Shown in pieces: positions 1-8,483 of a DNA stretch of 10,649 nt. How positions within the stretch are numbered: position 1 is the first letter of the stretch; every line of letters begins with the position of its first letter. The position numbers and the translations under genes are program-made. This DNA comes from Euperipatoides rowelli. Lineage: Eukaryota; Onychophora; Udeonychophora; Euonychophora; Peripatopsidae. Location of the stretch: NCBI GenBank assembly GCA_003024985.2, contig PXIH01S0029260.1. The stretch is one strand, 5' to 3'. The notes under the pieces are model-generated. The model was given only the letters and a program-made list of their open reading frames with translations, was not told the origin of the DNA and made no database searches.

Positions 1-961
1 TATAACAAGATATTGATTTATAATGTTTGTACATTTAAAAAAAAAATATAACACAAAATGTCAAATAATTGCAATTTTAAACTTCAACACAGAAATTGAT
101 CCTTATTCTTGACTTTTGAAGTATTTTATTAATTAAAATAAAGCAGGAACAATTTCCCTTCAACATTTATTTAGCTCATTCTTTTTTAAATTAAGAAATG
201 TAGGCTAATTATGATTGATTTTTAAAAAATCATTATTGTCTTTTTATTTATTATTATTCCAGTTATGTCATTTTCTCATTAAATTGCAGTTATGCATTAA
301 TTTAAAAATCAATAAAAGTTTCGAGAATTTTTAAATATAATTTTGAATTTTTTATATAATGACATCGTTATAAAATGGATTTAATGGTATTTTTTAATGC
401 TTTTTAGGTAATTGTTTCACCATCTTGAATATATTGTAAAAAAAATATTTTTAATGTATTTTTAAAAATATATTTTAGATCATAAAAATTCTTTCAAAAT
501 CTTTATTTGCACAAATGTATAGACATACATATTATATAAAAAAAGATTAAATAATAAACAGTAAAATATAGAGCATTTCAGGAAAATTTCAAGTTAATTA
601 GTAATAGAAGCTACAGGTACTGTATATTTCAAGTGAAATGTACAATGGTTGATTAAATAACATAAGAATATTGATTCTTAGAGTTTAATAAGGCAAATTT
701 TGAAATGAATTAACACTCTAAAAGATCACCTGATTCCAAAATTAGTAGACTACTTAATACACCCTGAGAGGAAGGTGTTAATCTCTTACATGAAGTGCAA
801 ATATTTTTTTAAAAAATAAATATTTATTAAAAAAAAAATATGAATATGAAATTATCCAACAAATTTGCATATATTTAGGTGTAGGCTAACCATTTGGTAA
901 ATCTCTTAAAGGTATATTATATTTTTTAAATAGTGAAGACACACCTACAGTATATTCATGT

Positions 962-975
962 ACAGTATATACTGT
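962..975. repeat. Perfect palindrome ACAGTATATACTGT
   Basis: All 14 bases are self-complementary. The same core (ACTGTATA/TATACAGT) recurs at 7127-7142 and in partial form at 948-955, 7102-7112 and near the right end of the window. In A/T-rich DNA such palindromes arise easily, so no function is implied. Confidence 0.8.
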
Positions 976-1337
976 CGGTATGTTGTTACAGTATTTTAAA
1001 TGTGTATGTTATTACAGCATCATATAATATAAAGACAGCTAGAAATAGATTATCATAAAAACATTTGTAGGATTCAGTATTCTATTTAATTTTAAAACAA
1101 ATAATTTAAATGCTTCAGTATTTCTTAAACTTTCATAATAATAACGATGAAAGAACACAGAGACATTATTATAACAATGAAGCAACAAATTACATTTCTT
1201 TCCCCCTCAAAAATGTTACAAAACCAACATCTAAATAATTTAGCCCCATAAAATAAATAGTACCAGTCTAGGAAAGGCACATTTTAAAATTAAAATAAAC
1301 AAAACTTAAAAATAAACAAAAATATTTTAACATACTT

Positions 1338-1352
1338 CATTGTCAGACAATG
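1338..1352. repeat. Odd palindrome CATTGTC-A-GACAATG
   Basis: Seven-base arms are perfectly complementary around a single central A. It is a possible protein-binding dyad, but a loop of one base cannot form a real hairpin, and a chance origin is likely. Confidence 0.7.
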
Positions 1353-1413
1353 TAAACATTTTATTGAATAATGACATTATAAACTATCTGGAACATTCAA
1401 GTTCAACTACAGC

Positions 1414-1429
1414 ATATTCAATTGAATAT
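1414..1429. repeat. Perfect 16-bp palindrome
   Basis: ATATTCAATTGAATAT is fully self-complementary, centred on AATT. No partner copy or flanking gene gives it a role. Confidence 0.8.
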
Positions 1430-2178
1430 CATTAAAATATCCCAATAAATTATAGCAAATCTCAAATCTGGCCAAATACATGATTTCTTATTTGACAATT
1501 TAAATATATTCATGTAAAATCTACTATAGTAGCGTTGTAGAATTATTAATCCCTCTTTCTATGCCAACATTCATCCATTTAAAAAAAAAACTACCCACGT
1601 TTTAAACATAAACAAAGACACTGAGATTTCAATGGGAATACAGCACCAAACTTAAAAGATATTGCACAGAAATAAATACAGAACTCTATGGTAATTAATC
1701 TAATTATGTGCTAAATTTAATACATATGTTGCAGGCATACATACACTATAAAAACTCTCCATAAGGGTTAAAAGATATACAGTCAGTACATGTTTCAATA
1801 TCACATATTTCTGTTTATACAACTGTTGGCTAAGGACAAATGTAATACACCTCTATATTTAAGAAATGTGCATCAAATCCAGTCCTGCTAATTTTATTTT
1901 CAAAAACATTCATAATTATATTAAATTAAGTTAGTCTAAATTTGGTTTTGCTAACTTGATTTGGAGTTCGATTTATGTGTTTAGAACAATGGTCTCCCAT
2001 AAAAAAACAACAACCTTATTAGTACAGCTGTTACCCAGAACAATTGTGCACTTTATGATAAAACTATGAAATTTCTACCATTATATTTAAAATTTGATGT
2101 AGAGGGAAGTCAGATTCCAGATGTCTGGGGTCTGGGTGATCCCCTAATTAACATATTTAGCTTATTTTGACATCATTT

Positions 2179-2204
2179 CTGAATTTGCTGAAGGCAAACT
2201 TCAG
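2179..2204. repeat. Two-part hairpin inside the MITE-like block
   Basis: CTGAA (2179-2183) pairs with TTCAG (2200-2204), and TTTGC (2184-2188) with GCAAA (2194-2198). This leaves a 5-base loop and one bulged C at 2199. Ten base pairs in all make it one of the longer foldbacks in the window. Confidence 0.6.
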
Positions 2205-2449
2205 GAATCGTCGTATCCTAGTACACAGAATGCTTTGGGATGATTTCTGATACATTTGGGTAGCCTAATTTTGAAAAATTCAAGATGGCGGCCAAATTTT
2301 TTTTTTTTAATTTTACGATGGGGATGTGTTCAGGAATGAATCTTGGGTAGTATGCGAAGTCATAGACCATAGCAGAATGATGCACCATCGAATTAGAGCA
2401 TTTTATGACTGAATATTTTCTAATTTATGTCGCAGTGCGCCTACAACAA

Positions 2450-2475
2450 TGACCTCTAGCTAACCACAGAGGTCA
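2450..2475. repeat. 8-bp hairpin near the right end of the MITE-like block
   Basis: TGACCTCT (2450-2457) and AGAGGTCA (2468-2475) are perfect inverse copies around a 10-base loop. The position, 9 bases inside the right terminal repeat, resembles the subterminal foldbacks often seen in small DNA transposons. Confidence 0.65.
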
Positions 2476-2810
2476 AATAAAATTTCCCTCCACATCTAAA
2501 TATAAACATTATGTTATATACTAGCTATGGTAACCATTTCATACACTTTGTCAAAAAATGCACAATTCTGCAAAAATACTCAGGCAGATGCACTATATAG
2601 TAAAACTTATAGCAGTTTTTTTTCACAATTCTAACATCTTTTTATTTAGAAAAACTTAAAAAGTAAAACTTCTGCTTTTGAAAATTACTATATGTTGCCT
2701 AAGATAAAAAAGAAATCTTAACTATTATATAGAACATGAATTGATATTTTGTAGTTCCTGGGCCATATCTGCTTAAGAAGGAAAGGAAATGTTTGGGGCC
2801 AATAAAACAT

Positions 2811-2836
2811 AATGGAGAAAAATGCTATTCTCCATT
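2811..2836. repeat. 9-bp hairpin AATGGAGAA / TTCTCCATT
   Basis: Perfect 9-base arms (2811-2819 and 2828-2836) enclose an 8-base loop. The flanks do not extend the pairing, so the stem is too short for a typical microRNA precursor. Confidence 0.7.
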
Positions 2837-2893
2837 TTTAAAGATATTAATTTCATCTTCAATAACTTTATTCATAATTTTTTTAGATTTTTT

Positions 2894-2912
2894 CCCCCCC
2901 CCCCCCCCCCCC
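2894..2912 (+). repeat. C19 homopolymer
   Basis: Nineteen consecutive C residues follow a T run, in a region otherwise nearly free of C. Such tracts are unstable and are error-prone in sequencing and assembly, so the exact length is uncertain. Confidence 0.9.
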
Positions 2913-4821
2913 TCATTCCACCAATAATTATAGTAACTCTATTCACCTCATATAAATGCAAAAGTCAAATAAAAAATATACATTGGTCCCTCCCCCACTA
3001 ATAAATAAAAAATTTCAGCTGGCCATCTTTTATTTTTCAAAGATAAACATTTAGATAACAAACACAAACTCCCCATTACCAACTGAAACATTTTCTTATT
3101 TATAGTATATCACTCAATATAAAACAATATTTCTTTCTAAGCCTATCTCAGAGAAGTTGTCTATCTTCTGTAATTTAGACATTATAGTTCTGAAAAACAT
3201 TAATGGCAAAGTTACTAAAATAAAATGCAAATATTAACATCTAAATACACATAATATAAAGCCTAGTGCTTAAATAGGATGAACTCTTTGATTCTGTCAT
3301 GTGATGCAGAAAGAAAATAAAAATGATGGAAAGTCAGTTTTATGTTTGATTTTTAAAACATGCATGTCTACCCTAACGTAGCTAGTCACTCTAGATAATT
3401 ATAGCCTACACAATATGTATATAACTTACCATACTTATTATAACAGTATTATTAGACTGACTCAAATATAAATATATACTATAGTATCTTAGTGTGCAAT
3501 ATTTATGTTGATTTTAATACCCAATTAAGATAGTCATTGTTTTATGGATTGATATACGGTATATAATAGTATTCAGTATTTAAATTATTGTATGATTTAG
3601 AATTATTAGTTCGGTATTAGGAGAATTAAAAACTATAATGTAAATAGACTATAGCCTCTGAATGGCTTTAGGAAAAATGAGTAAATATAAATAAACAATA
3701 TTGAGAAAGACTGTGAGAATGAATAATGGAATATAAATGGAAATATTAACGAGATACTAGAAGCTGTGAAAGCATTACAAACGCTGTTGTGAAATAAGGA
3801 CTAAACTACAACTTACCAAAATAAGATTGAAAAAATCTAATGATTTATTAGAAGTGAGCTTTATGGACTTTTATTACCTTTTTCAGTTTCAAACATTTCA
3901 ATCAATGGGTTAAAATGTTAAAATATCATCAAAGTGTTCACATCCTAAAGCTTTGTTAAAAGCTAACAGGGCTTCTCCTTTCATCCTGTGATTTCAGGTA
4001 AATTAAAACTAATAAATAGTCCTTCAAAAGGAGCAGACTAAATGGAAGGCAATATTCCAGGATATAAGCTTGTTGTTCAATTAGTTTAAAACTCTGAAAG
4101 AACATTGGTGCCCCTGGAATCCTTTTCCCCATCGGTGCTAGCTATAAAATGGATTTGAAAAATTAAAATTGTCTCAATTGTCAGCTAGCATCTAAAGGAG
4201 TGCCAGCTACACTGAGTTAACAATATCCAGATCAAGAGCACACATGATTCACCTCAAGGTCAGGATATAGCTGAAACTGTTACTATACATGTTGATTTCC
4301 ATCCAATTGATTTGAAACTAAACCATAAAATGACAATATTCACTTTTAAAACCCAGCTCCTGTAAGTCTCATAAATAGTCTACTTAAGTAAGCTATGAAC
4401 TTCAAGTTTACAAAAAGCAATAGCACTAAACAAGTAGTTCCACACACCTTGTAAATCTAATCATTAATGTTCACGTTCGTGTTTTATATGCAGATGTCTA
4501 ATTGAATATTTTTCTTAAATTATTTAATTTTAAACAAATGTGATTTCAATGATAATATTTGCCTGCACTCACTACTTAAAAGATATTTACCAATGAGATA
4601 GATTAAGCCTAGGATTTGTATTTTAACTTTATTATTTAAAAGGGATTAAAACTCATAACAAAAGATAATTTCTATTTTTCTTATAAGAATTCGAACCACA
4701 TCAAGTATTAGTATGAACTCAGCCCATTTTAGCCTTAGGACCCATTTATCTGAGTGTGATTCGATAAAACCTCTTACAAGTTATCGGTCTTTATTATTCA
4801 CATATGTTTTCAAAGTATGGC

Positions 4822-5146
4822 GAAAGAGGAAATATCTGCCAAGTGACACACTGATAAATTTCATTTTGTTAAGACGTTCAATATATGGCAATAGATAAAG
4901 TGAGCATTTCTTTTTTGGTTATAAACACTGACTGCTGTCCATAGTTCTATTTATAAATATATTCTTTTAAAAGAAAGATGATATATTAATTATTTGCATA
5001 TGAGTATAGCTTGACTCCAAGCTGCTACTTACAGTCAAACATGAAATTCTCACTTTGTGTTATACTTGACAATAAAATTTTAAACACGAGTGAATTTCAC
5101 CAGTGCATTACTTGTAGGTAACTCACTGATAGACATTTCCTCTTTC
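4822..5146. repeat. Spaced inverted repeat pair (GAAAGAGGAAAT)
   Basis: GAAAGAGGAAAT at 4822-4833 has an exact inverse copy at 5135-5146. The likeness continues imperfectly inward on both sides (AT-A/G-TCT, then AGTGA), giving arms of roughly 25-30 bases. It could be the ends of a decayed small DNA transposon of about 325 bp. A 12-base inverse match within a few hundred bases is not rare in DNA of this composition, and no target duplication is clear. Confidence 0.3.
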
Positions 5147-5285
5147 TCTATGTTGTGAAAATGTATTTGAATAAGAAAGTCAGATAAATGTCAAAGAGAA
5201 AACTGATCATTTAGTCTAAACCTCATTTATACTTTGACACAAGGCTCATTGCTGCATAAAATTTATAGCTCTCTGTAAATTAAAA

Positions 5286-5309
5286 GATGGACAGCCGTCT
5301 GTCATCATC
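5286..5309. repeat. Bulged hairpin
   Basis: GACAG (5290-5294) pairs with CTGTC (5299-5303) around the loop CCGT. GATG (5286-5289) then pairs with CATC (5306-5309) past a two-base bulge. Nine pairs in total; no function can be assigned. Confidence 0.55.
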
Positions 5310-5340
5310 CATAATTATTTAAAAAAATCCAACTTTTACA

Positions 5341-5559
5341 CAGACCTATATGTATGTTCTCCATCTTGTTAGTCATTGAACCAATCATATCATGTTTTCT
5401 AAGTAGAGTAGACACATTGTTATTTTTGTCCCAATTGATTTAATTTGTGCAGATCTATCCATTTGTTCTTCATCTTGTAAGCCATTGAAACAATCATATC
5501 TTATGTTTTCTAAGTAGAGTAGACACACTATTGTTTTTGTCCCAATTTATTTAGTTTGA
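5341..5559 (+). repeat. Two-copy direct tandem duplication, 109-bp period
   Basis: Copy one (about 5341-5449) and copy two (about 5450-5559) align along their whole length. Both start with CAGA-C/T-CTAT, share TTTTCTAAGTAGAGTAGACA, and end in TTTGTCCCAATT followed by TTTA. Differences are scattered substitutions and one- or two-base indels, so the duplication is not recent. No frame runs through it. Confidence 0.85.
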
Positions 5560-5880
5560 TAACATCGTATTTCAAAATGGATTTTTGTAAATCAATAAAT
5601 AAAGTAAAAATAAAATGTTTTGCAGAATAATAGATGTTTATTGGAATTAATTTTGATACGTAAAACTAAAATCATAACAATTGTTGGAAATAAGAGGAGG
5701 AATATATTGGTTATTGTATAGACAAATTTCATTGATTATGTACTCAACCATGCAGAAAACCTTGAACAACTTTACGCACACATCTACGTCTATGAGATGG
5801 ATTAAAATGGATCATAGACCTGTTTGAGACTGGAAAACTTTTTTTTTAACCATTGCACTAACCTTTTATTTATATACTAG
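5560..5880. other. AT-rich spacer between two tandem repeats
   Basis: The 321 bases between the 109-bp duplication and the 56-bp minisatellite contain no open frame, clear hairpin or repeat of note. Confidence 0.6.
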
Positions 5881-6390
5881 TTTAAAAGGCTATCAAAAAT
5901 GGACATTAATTTCTTCCTGCTTAGGTTGCTATACTTAAAACCCCGTCAAAACTGACGGACATTAATTTATTCCTTCTTAGNTTGCTATTACTTAAAAACC
6001 CGTCAAAAATGACGGACATTAATTTCTTCCTTCTTAGGTTGCTATACTTAAAAACCCGTCAAAAATGATGGACATTAATTTCTTCCTTCTTAGGTTGCTA
6101 TACTTAAAAACCCGTCAAAAATAACGGACATTCATTTCTTCCTTCTTAGCTTGCTATACTTAAAAACCCATCAAAAATGACGGACATTAATTTCTTCCTT
6201 CTTAGGGTAATTTCTTCCTTAGGTTGCTATACTCAAAAACCGTTAAAAATGACGGACATTAATTTCTTCTTTCTTAGGTTGCTATACTTAAAAACCCGTC
6301 AAAAATGATGGACACTAATTTCTTCCTTCTTAGGTTGCTATACTTAAAAACCCGTCAAAAATTTAAAAGCCCATTAAAAATGATGGATAC
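5881..6390 (+). repeat. 56-bp minisatellite with a hairpin in each unit
   Basis: Using GGAC(A) as the phase mark, copies begin at 5901, 5957, 6014, 6070, 6126, 6182, 6254 and 6310, and a final partial one at 6385. The spacing is 56 bases except for 57 (5957-6014), 72 (6182-6254) and 75 (6310-6385). Each unit has a TTAATTTCTTCCTTCTTAGG pyrimidine-rich part, then TTGCTATACTTAAAAACC, then a hairpin, CCGTCA-AAAA-TGACGG in its best form. There are no unique spacers, so this is a plain tandem array and not CRISPR. The period is not a multiple of three and stops are frequent, so it does not encode a repeat protein. Base 5981 is unresolved. Tandem arrays with hairpin units occur in satellites and inside some rolling-circle transposons, but no transposon ends are visible here. 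Confidence 0.95.
5943..5958. repeat. Best-formed hairpin of the minisatellite unit
   Basis: CCGTCA (5943-5948) and TGACGG (5953-5958) pair perfectly over six bases with loop AAAC; the next copy (6000-6015) is also perfect with loop AAAA. Later copies carry single changes, several giving a G-T wobble pair (ends at about 6071, 6255 and 6311) and two giving a mismatch (about 6112-6127 and 6168-6183). Confidence 0.85.
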
Positions 6391-6503
6391 AGCGACATCT
6401 ATGGACAGAAAATAGAGCGAAAACATCTTCGGGCATCATCGGCTTGCTGAAGATGGCCGAGGAGCGTGACAGACATCATGACCAAACTTGCCTTTTATTA
6501 TAG
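6384..6503 (+). other. GC-balanced block with short open frame, possible eroded gene fragment
   Basis: Directly after the minisatellite the base composition jumps to about half G+C for roughly 95 bases, then falls back. A 39-codon + strand frame runs from the stop at 6381 to the TAG at 6501. Its only ATG is at 6453, and its middle reads GIIGLLKMAEERDRHHDQ, a charged helix-like stretch. It loosely recalls the short tail that follows the reverse transcriptase domain of some LINE elements (MAEDR-type ending), but that is an impression without alignment. It may be the last remnant of a retroelement, an exon, or a non-coding block. Confidence 0.25.
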
Positions 6504-7126
6504 TTAGATTTATTTTTGAAATTTTTCATTTGAAAATGCCATGGTAATAAATTCTTAAATCTTTTGAAATTAATATAGAACTCTTACATTTTTTTGTTTA
6601 ATTTCCTGCAATTAACTTTCTCTCTCTTGAAGGAAGAACTTAAAATCTCCCTATTCTTCCTCTGTAATTTATTTTGTATGTTCTACCAATAATTGTTTTC
6701 TTTAAAGCAAGATCCTCCCATTTCATGTTGCAAAAGACCTTGCTAACTAATATTAATAGATTGTATGGTTTAATAACAATATAACGTTACTTCACCCCCA
6801 CAAGGTTATTTCTTTTAAACTAAGCATTTAGACATTACTTTTTAAAATATATTGCAAATGTTAGTGAACTTATTAAATTCTGTTGTGTCAATAATGTTCT
6901 TAATTCAAATTGAAAGTTTATAAAAAGCTTTATTTTTATGTATTAATTGTAAATTAAATTTAAGCTATAAAAATTTATTTAAAAATCCTTAATCATAATT
7001 GTAATTTATTATAATCGTTTATAAGTATAATATAATTTTATATTATTAACTAATGTGCTCTATACACAATAAATAGGCTACTGTATATATAATGAGTATT
7101 TGTACAGTATATACTATATCTATACA

Positions 7127-7142
7127 TACTGTATATACAGTA
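7127..7142. repeat. Perfect 16-bp palindrome TACTGTATATACAGTA
   Basis: Fully self-complementary, in a cluster of ACTGTATA/TACAGTAT strings from about 7080 to 7147. It shares its core with the palindrome at 962-975, inverted about its own centre. Confidence 0.8.
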
Positions 7143-7801
7143 TATATCGTAACTGTGAATAGTTTCGCTAAATGTATTTGTATGCATTATTAATATTATT
7201 TTTTTACTTTTATTTAAAATTTTTGAAATTATCATTCCCCATTTCATCAGCCATTTAGTATTAATCAATTTTTAAAAGTTGTTTACGCTGTTGCTGAGGG
7301 CTGGGTCAACCTCTATTCAAGTCAATTTCCTTCTGATATTGGTAAGCAAACTATATACCATACCTGTGACTTTTCAATATACTGTACGTTTTATTCATAA
7401 TTAAATATTTTGTAAGAGAAGCATTAGATCAATGATGAAAGTTTATATTTCACTTAATTTCGGTGCTGTTATTGAATTATTTGTTTTGTTTTGATTATAA
7501 AACATTTTTGAATACCTTTAAATTTGTTCTGGAATGAGGGAGATTGAATGTTTGCACTTTAACTTGTTTGCAATCCTAATGTATGTGCTTTTAATTTATT
7601 TTTGTTGAGAGTGAGATAAAGATCAGCAAATCATGCTATCCTCCTGCATTGATTTTATTTCTTATTGTAAGTAACCCATTTGATTTACTTAGAATCTAGA
7701 TATAAACCTGTGTTTCTGTTTCCTCCTGTTTGCTCACTCTATAAGATAATCATTGTTTGTGACTTGTCTCAATCAGTGATACTGTTAAAGGAGCAATGTC
7801 T

Positions 7802-7848
7802 AATATTAATTGTGGAGTGAGGAATCACCTGGAATTCCCATTAATATT
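7802..7848. repeat. Nested inverted repeat
   Basis: AATATTAAT (7802-7810) and ATTAATATT (7840-7848) are exact inverse copies. Inside lie GTGA-GGAA-TCAC (7817-7828) and the palindrome GGAATTCC (7831-7838). The RNA would fold, but the stem is short and A/U-only. Confidence 0.55.
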
Positions 7849-8330
7849 TAAATTCATGTATTTCTAATTTTATATGATTATGTTTGCACTGTATTTAAAA
7901 TTGCTCATGTGTTCAACAAAGAATTTAAATGTTTATTCCTGTGCATTGCTCAAATTTTAATGTCATGCATGGTCATTCCTGCCATTAATAATCATTGGAA
8001 TTGTGTTTGGTCAATACGCTGTAAATTAAAATGAGAACTCCAATGTCAACACTGCCGTCATTAGGTCAATAAATTCTAAATTTGGTTTGATTTAATTATG
8101 CAAATAGTGTGGCATGTCATGTTAAATATTGGCTTAAAGTTATCCCCACCCATTTATGTTACAGTTATACCTGGGTGTGTAACCAAGAATATTTTCCTTG
8201 CCACTGTCCCTTTAATTTAAAGTGATGCTAGAAGTTATCTTTTGACCCTTGGGATAGTTGAGATGAAATGGAAATGCTACTGATTTAGAGAAATCTGAAA
8301 ATTTGTGGAAATTTTGGGTTAATGGGAAGC

Positions 8331-8354
8331 GGCTCAAACCAGTTGGTTTGAGCC
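8331..8354. repeat. Perfect 10-bp hairpin GGCTCAAACC / GGTTTGAGCC
   Basis: Arms 8331-8340 and 8345-8354 are exact inverse copies around the loop AGTT. The stem is 60% GC in a window about two-thirds A/T, so it is the strongest short foldback here. It marks the left edge of the GC-richer island that holds the 51-bp repeats. It is not followed by a T run, so it does not look like a terminator. It could be the end of a transposable element or a structural RNA piece. Confidence 0.8.
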
Positions 8355-8420
8355 CTGACAAAATGCATAATACAAATTAGGAACCTCGAGCTAGAACAAT
8401 CGAGATCTCAACATAAGAGA

Positions 8421-8460
8421 ATGGTGATAGCCAATGATGGCAGGCGTTGTCCTTCACCAT
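8421..8460. repeat. 7-bp inverted repeat ATGGTGA / TCACCAT
   Basis: ATGGTGA (8421-8427) and TCACCAT (8454-8460) are inverse copies separated by 26 bases that are unusually GC-rich for this window (CCAATGATGGCAGGCGTTG). It belongs to the same island as the hairpin at 8331. Confidence 0.5.
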
Positions 8461-8483
8461 CCTATCAGTGCAGAGAGAGCTGA

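Larger units (their letters stand above)
1..2095. other. AT-rich non-coding DNA
   Basis: No gene is recognisable here. The stretch is dominated by A/T runs, and all frames are interrupted often. Structures that can be seen are small: an A/T hairpin near 800-826, a 14-bp perfect palindrome ACAGTATATACTGT at 962-975, a 15-base palindrome CATTGTC-A-GACAATG at 1338-1352, and a 16-bp perfect palindrome at 1414-1429. Polypyrimidine-then-AG strings near 240-262 resemble splice acceptors but have no open frame behind them. It could be an intron or an intergenic spacer; the sequence does not decide. Confidence 0.7.
2096..2496. mobile_element. MITE-like non-autonomous DNA transposon (candidate)
   Basis: This 401-bp block stands out from its A/T-rich surroundings by a higher GC content. 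Its ends are inverted repeats: GATGTAGAGGGAA at 2096-2108 and TTCCCTCCACATC at 2484-2496, matching at 12 of 13 positions. Inside there are further foldbacks: CCAGA-TG-TCTGG at 2117-2128, a two-part stem at 2179-2204, and an 8-bp stem at 2450-2475 close to the right end. No transposase frame is present, so if mobile it would depend on an enzyme encoded elsewhere. A clear target-site duplication is not visible: the 8 bases on each side agree at only 5 of 8. The superfamily therefore cannot be named. The alternative is a chance match of ends around a non-mobile conserved block. Confidence 0.5.
2497..5340. other. AT-rich non-coding DNA
   Basis: No gene is recognised. A frame of 61 codons at 4713-4898 on the + strand has no recognisable domain and no repeated or biased codon pattern, and it sits in ordinary A/T-rich sequence; it is treated as chance. 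The stretch holds the C homopolymer, a 9-bp hairpin, an 8-bp inverted repeat with TGCTAGCT at 4136-4143 and AGCTAGCA at 4183-4190, a pair of inverted 12-mers at 4822 and 5135, and a bulged hairpin at 5286-5309. Confidence 0.65.
6504..8330. other. AT-rich non-coding DNA
   Basis: No gene is recognised. The longest frame, 72 codons on the minus strand at 7050-7268, is made of A/T simple sequence (many I, Y, N, S and K) across palindromic TATA-type repeats, and is treated as chance. Structures seen are the TACTGTATATACAGTA palindrome at 7127-7142 and a nested inverted repeat at 7802-7848. Confidence 0.65.

Noticed and set aside
800-839. A/T hairpin and A runs
   Set aside because: Low-complexity A/T sequence folds on itself routinely and carries no specific signal.
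3975-4033. CTCCTTT / AAAGGAG inverted repeat around a splice-like TTTCAGGTAAAT
   Set aside because: Seven-base arms 45 bases apart are expected by chance, and no open frame supports an exon boundary here.
4687-4697. Minus-strand GGTTCGAATTC resembling a tRNA B box
   Set aside because: The nearest A-box-like string is only about 27 bases upstream and no cloverleaf arms can be drawn.
4713-4898. 61-codon + strand frame
   Set aside because: No recognisable domain, no codon bias or context, and a length expected by chance.
5881-6390. CRISPR-like array
   Set aside because: The units are contiguous 56-bp tandem copies with no unique spacers, and the window looks eukaryotic.
7050-7268. 72-codon minus-strand frame
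   Set aside because: It is made of A/T simple sequence and TATA-type palindromes; the predicted residues are almost all I, Y, S, N, T and K.
8345-8355. tRNA B-box-like GGTTTGAGCCC, which would suggest a tRNA-derived SINE
   Set aside because: No A box lies at the right distance upstream, and the sequence is explained as one arm of the hairpin.
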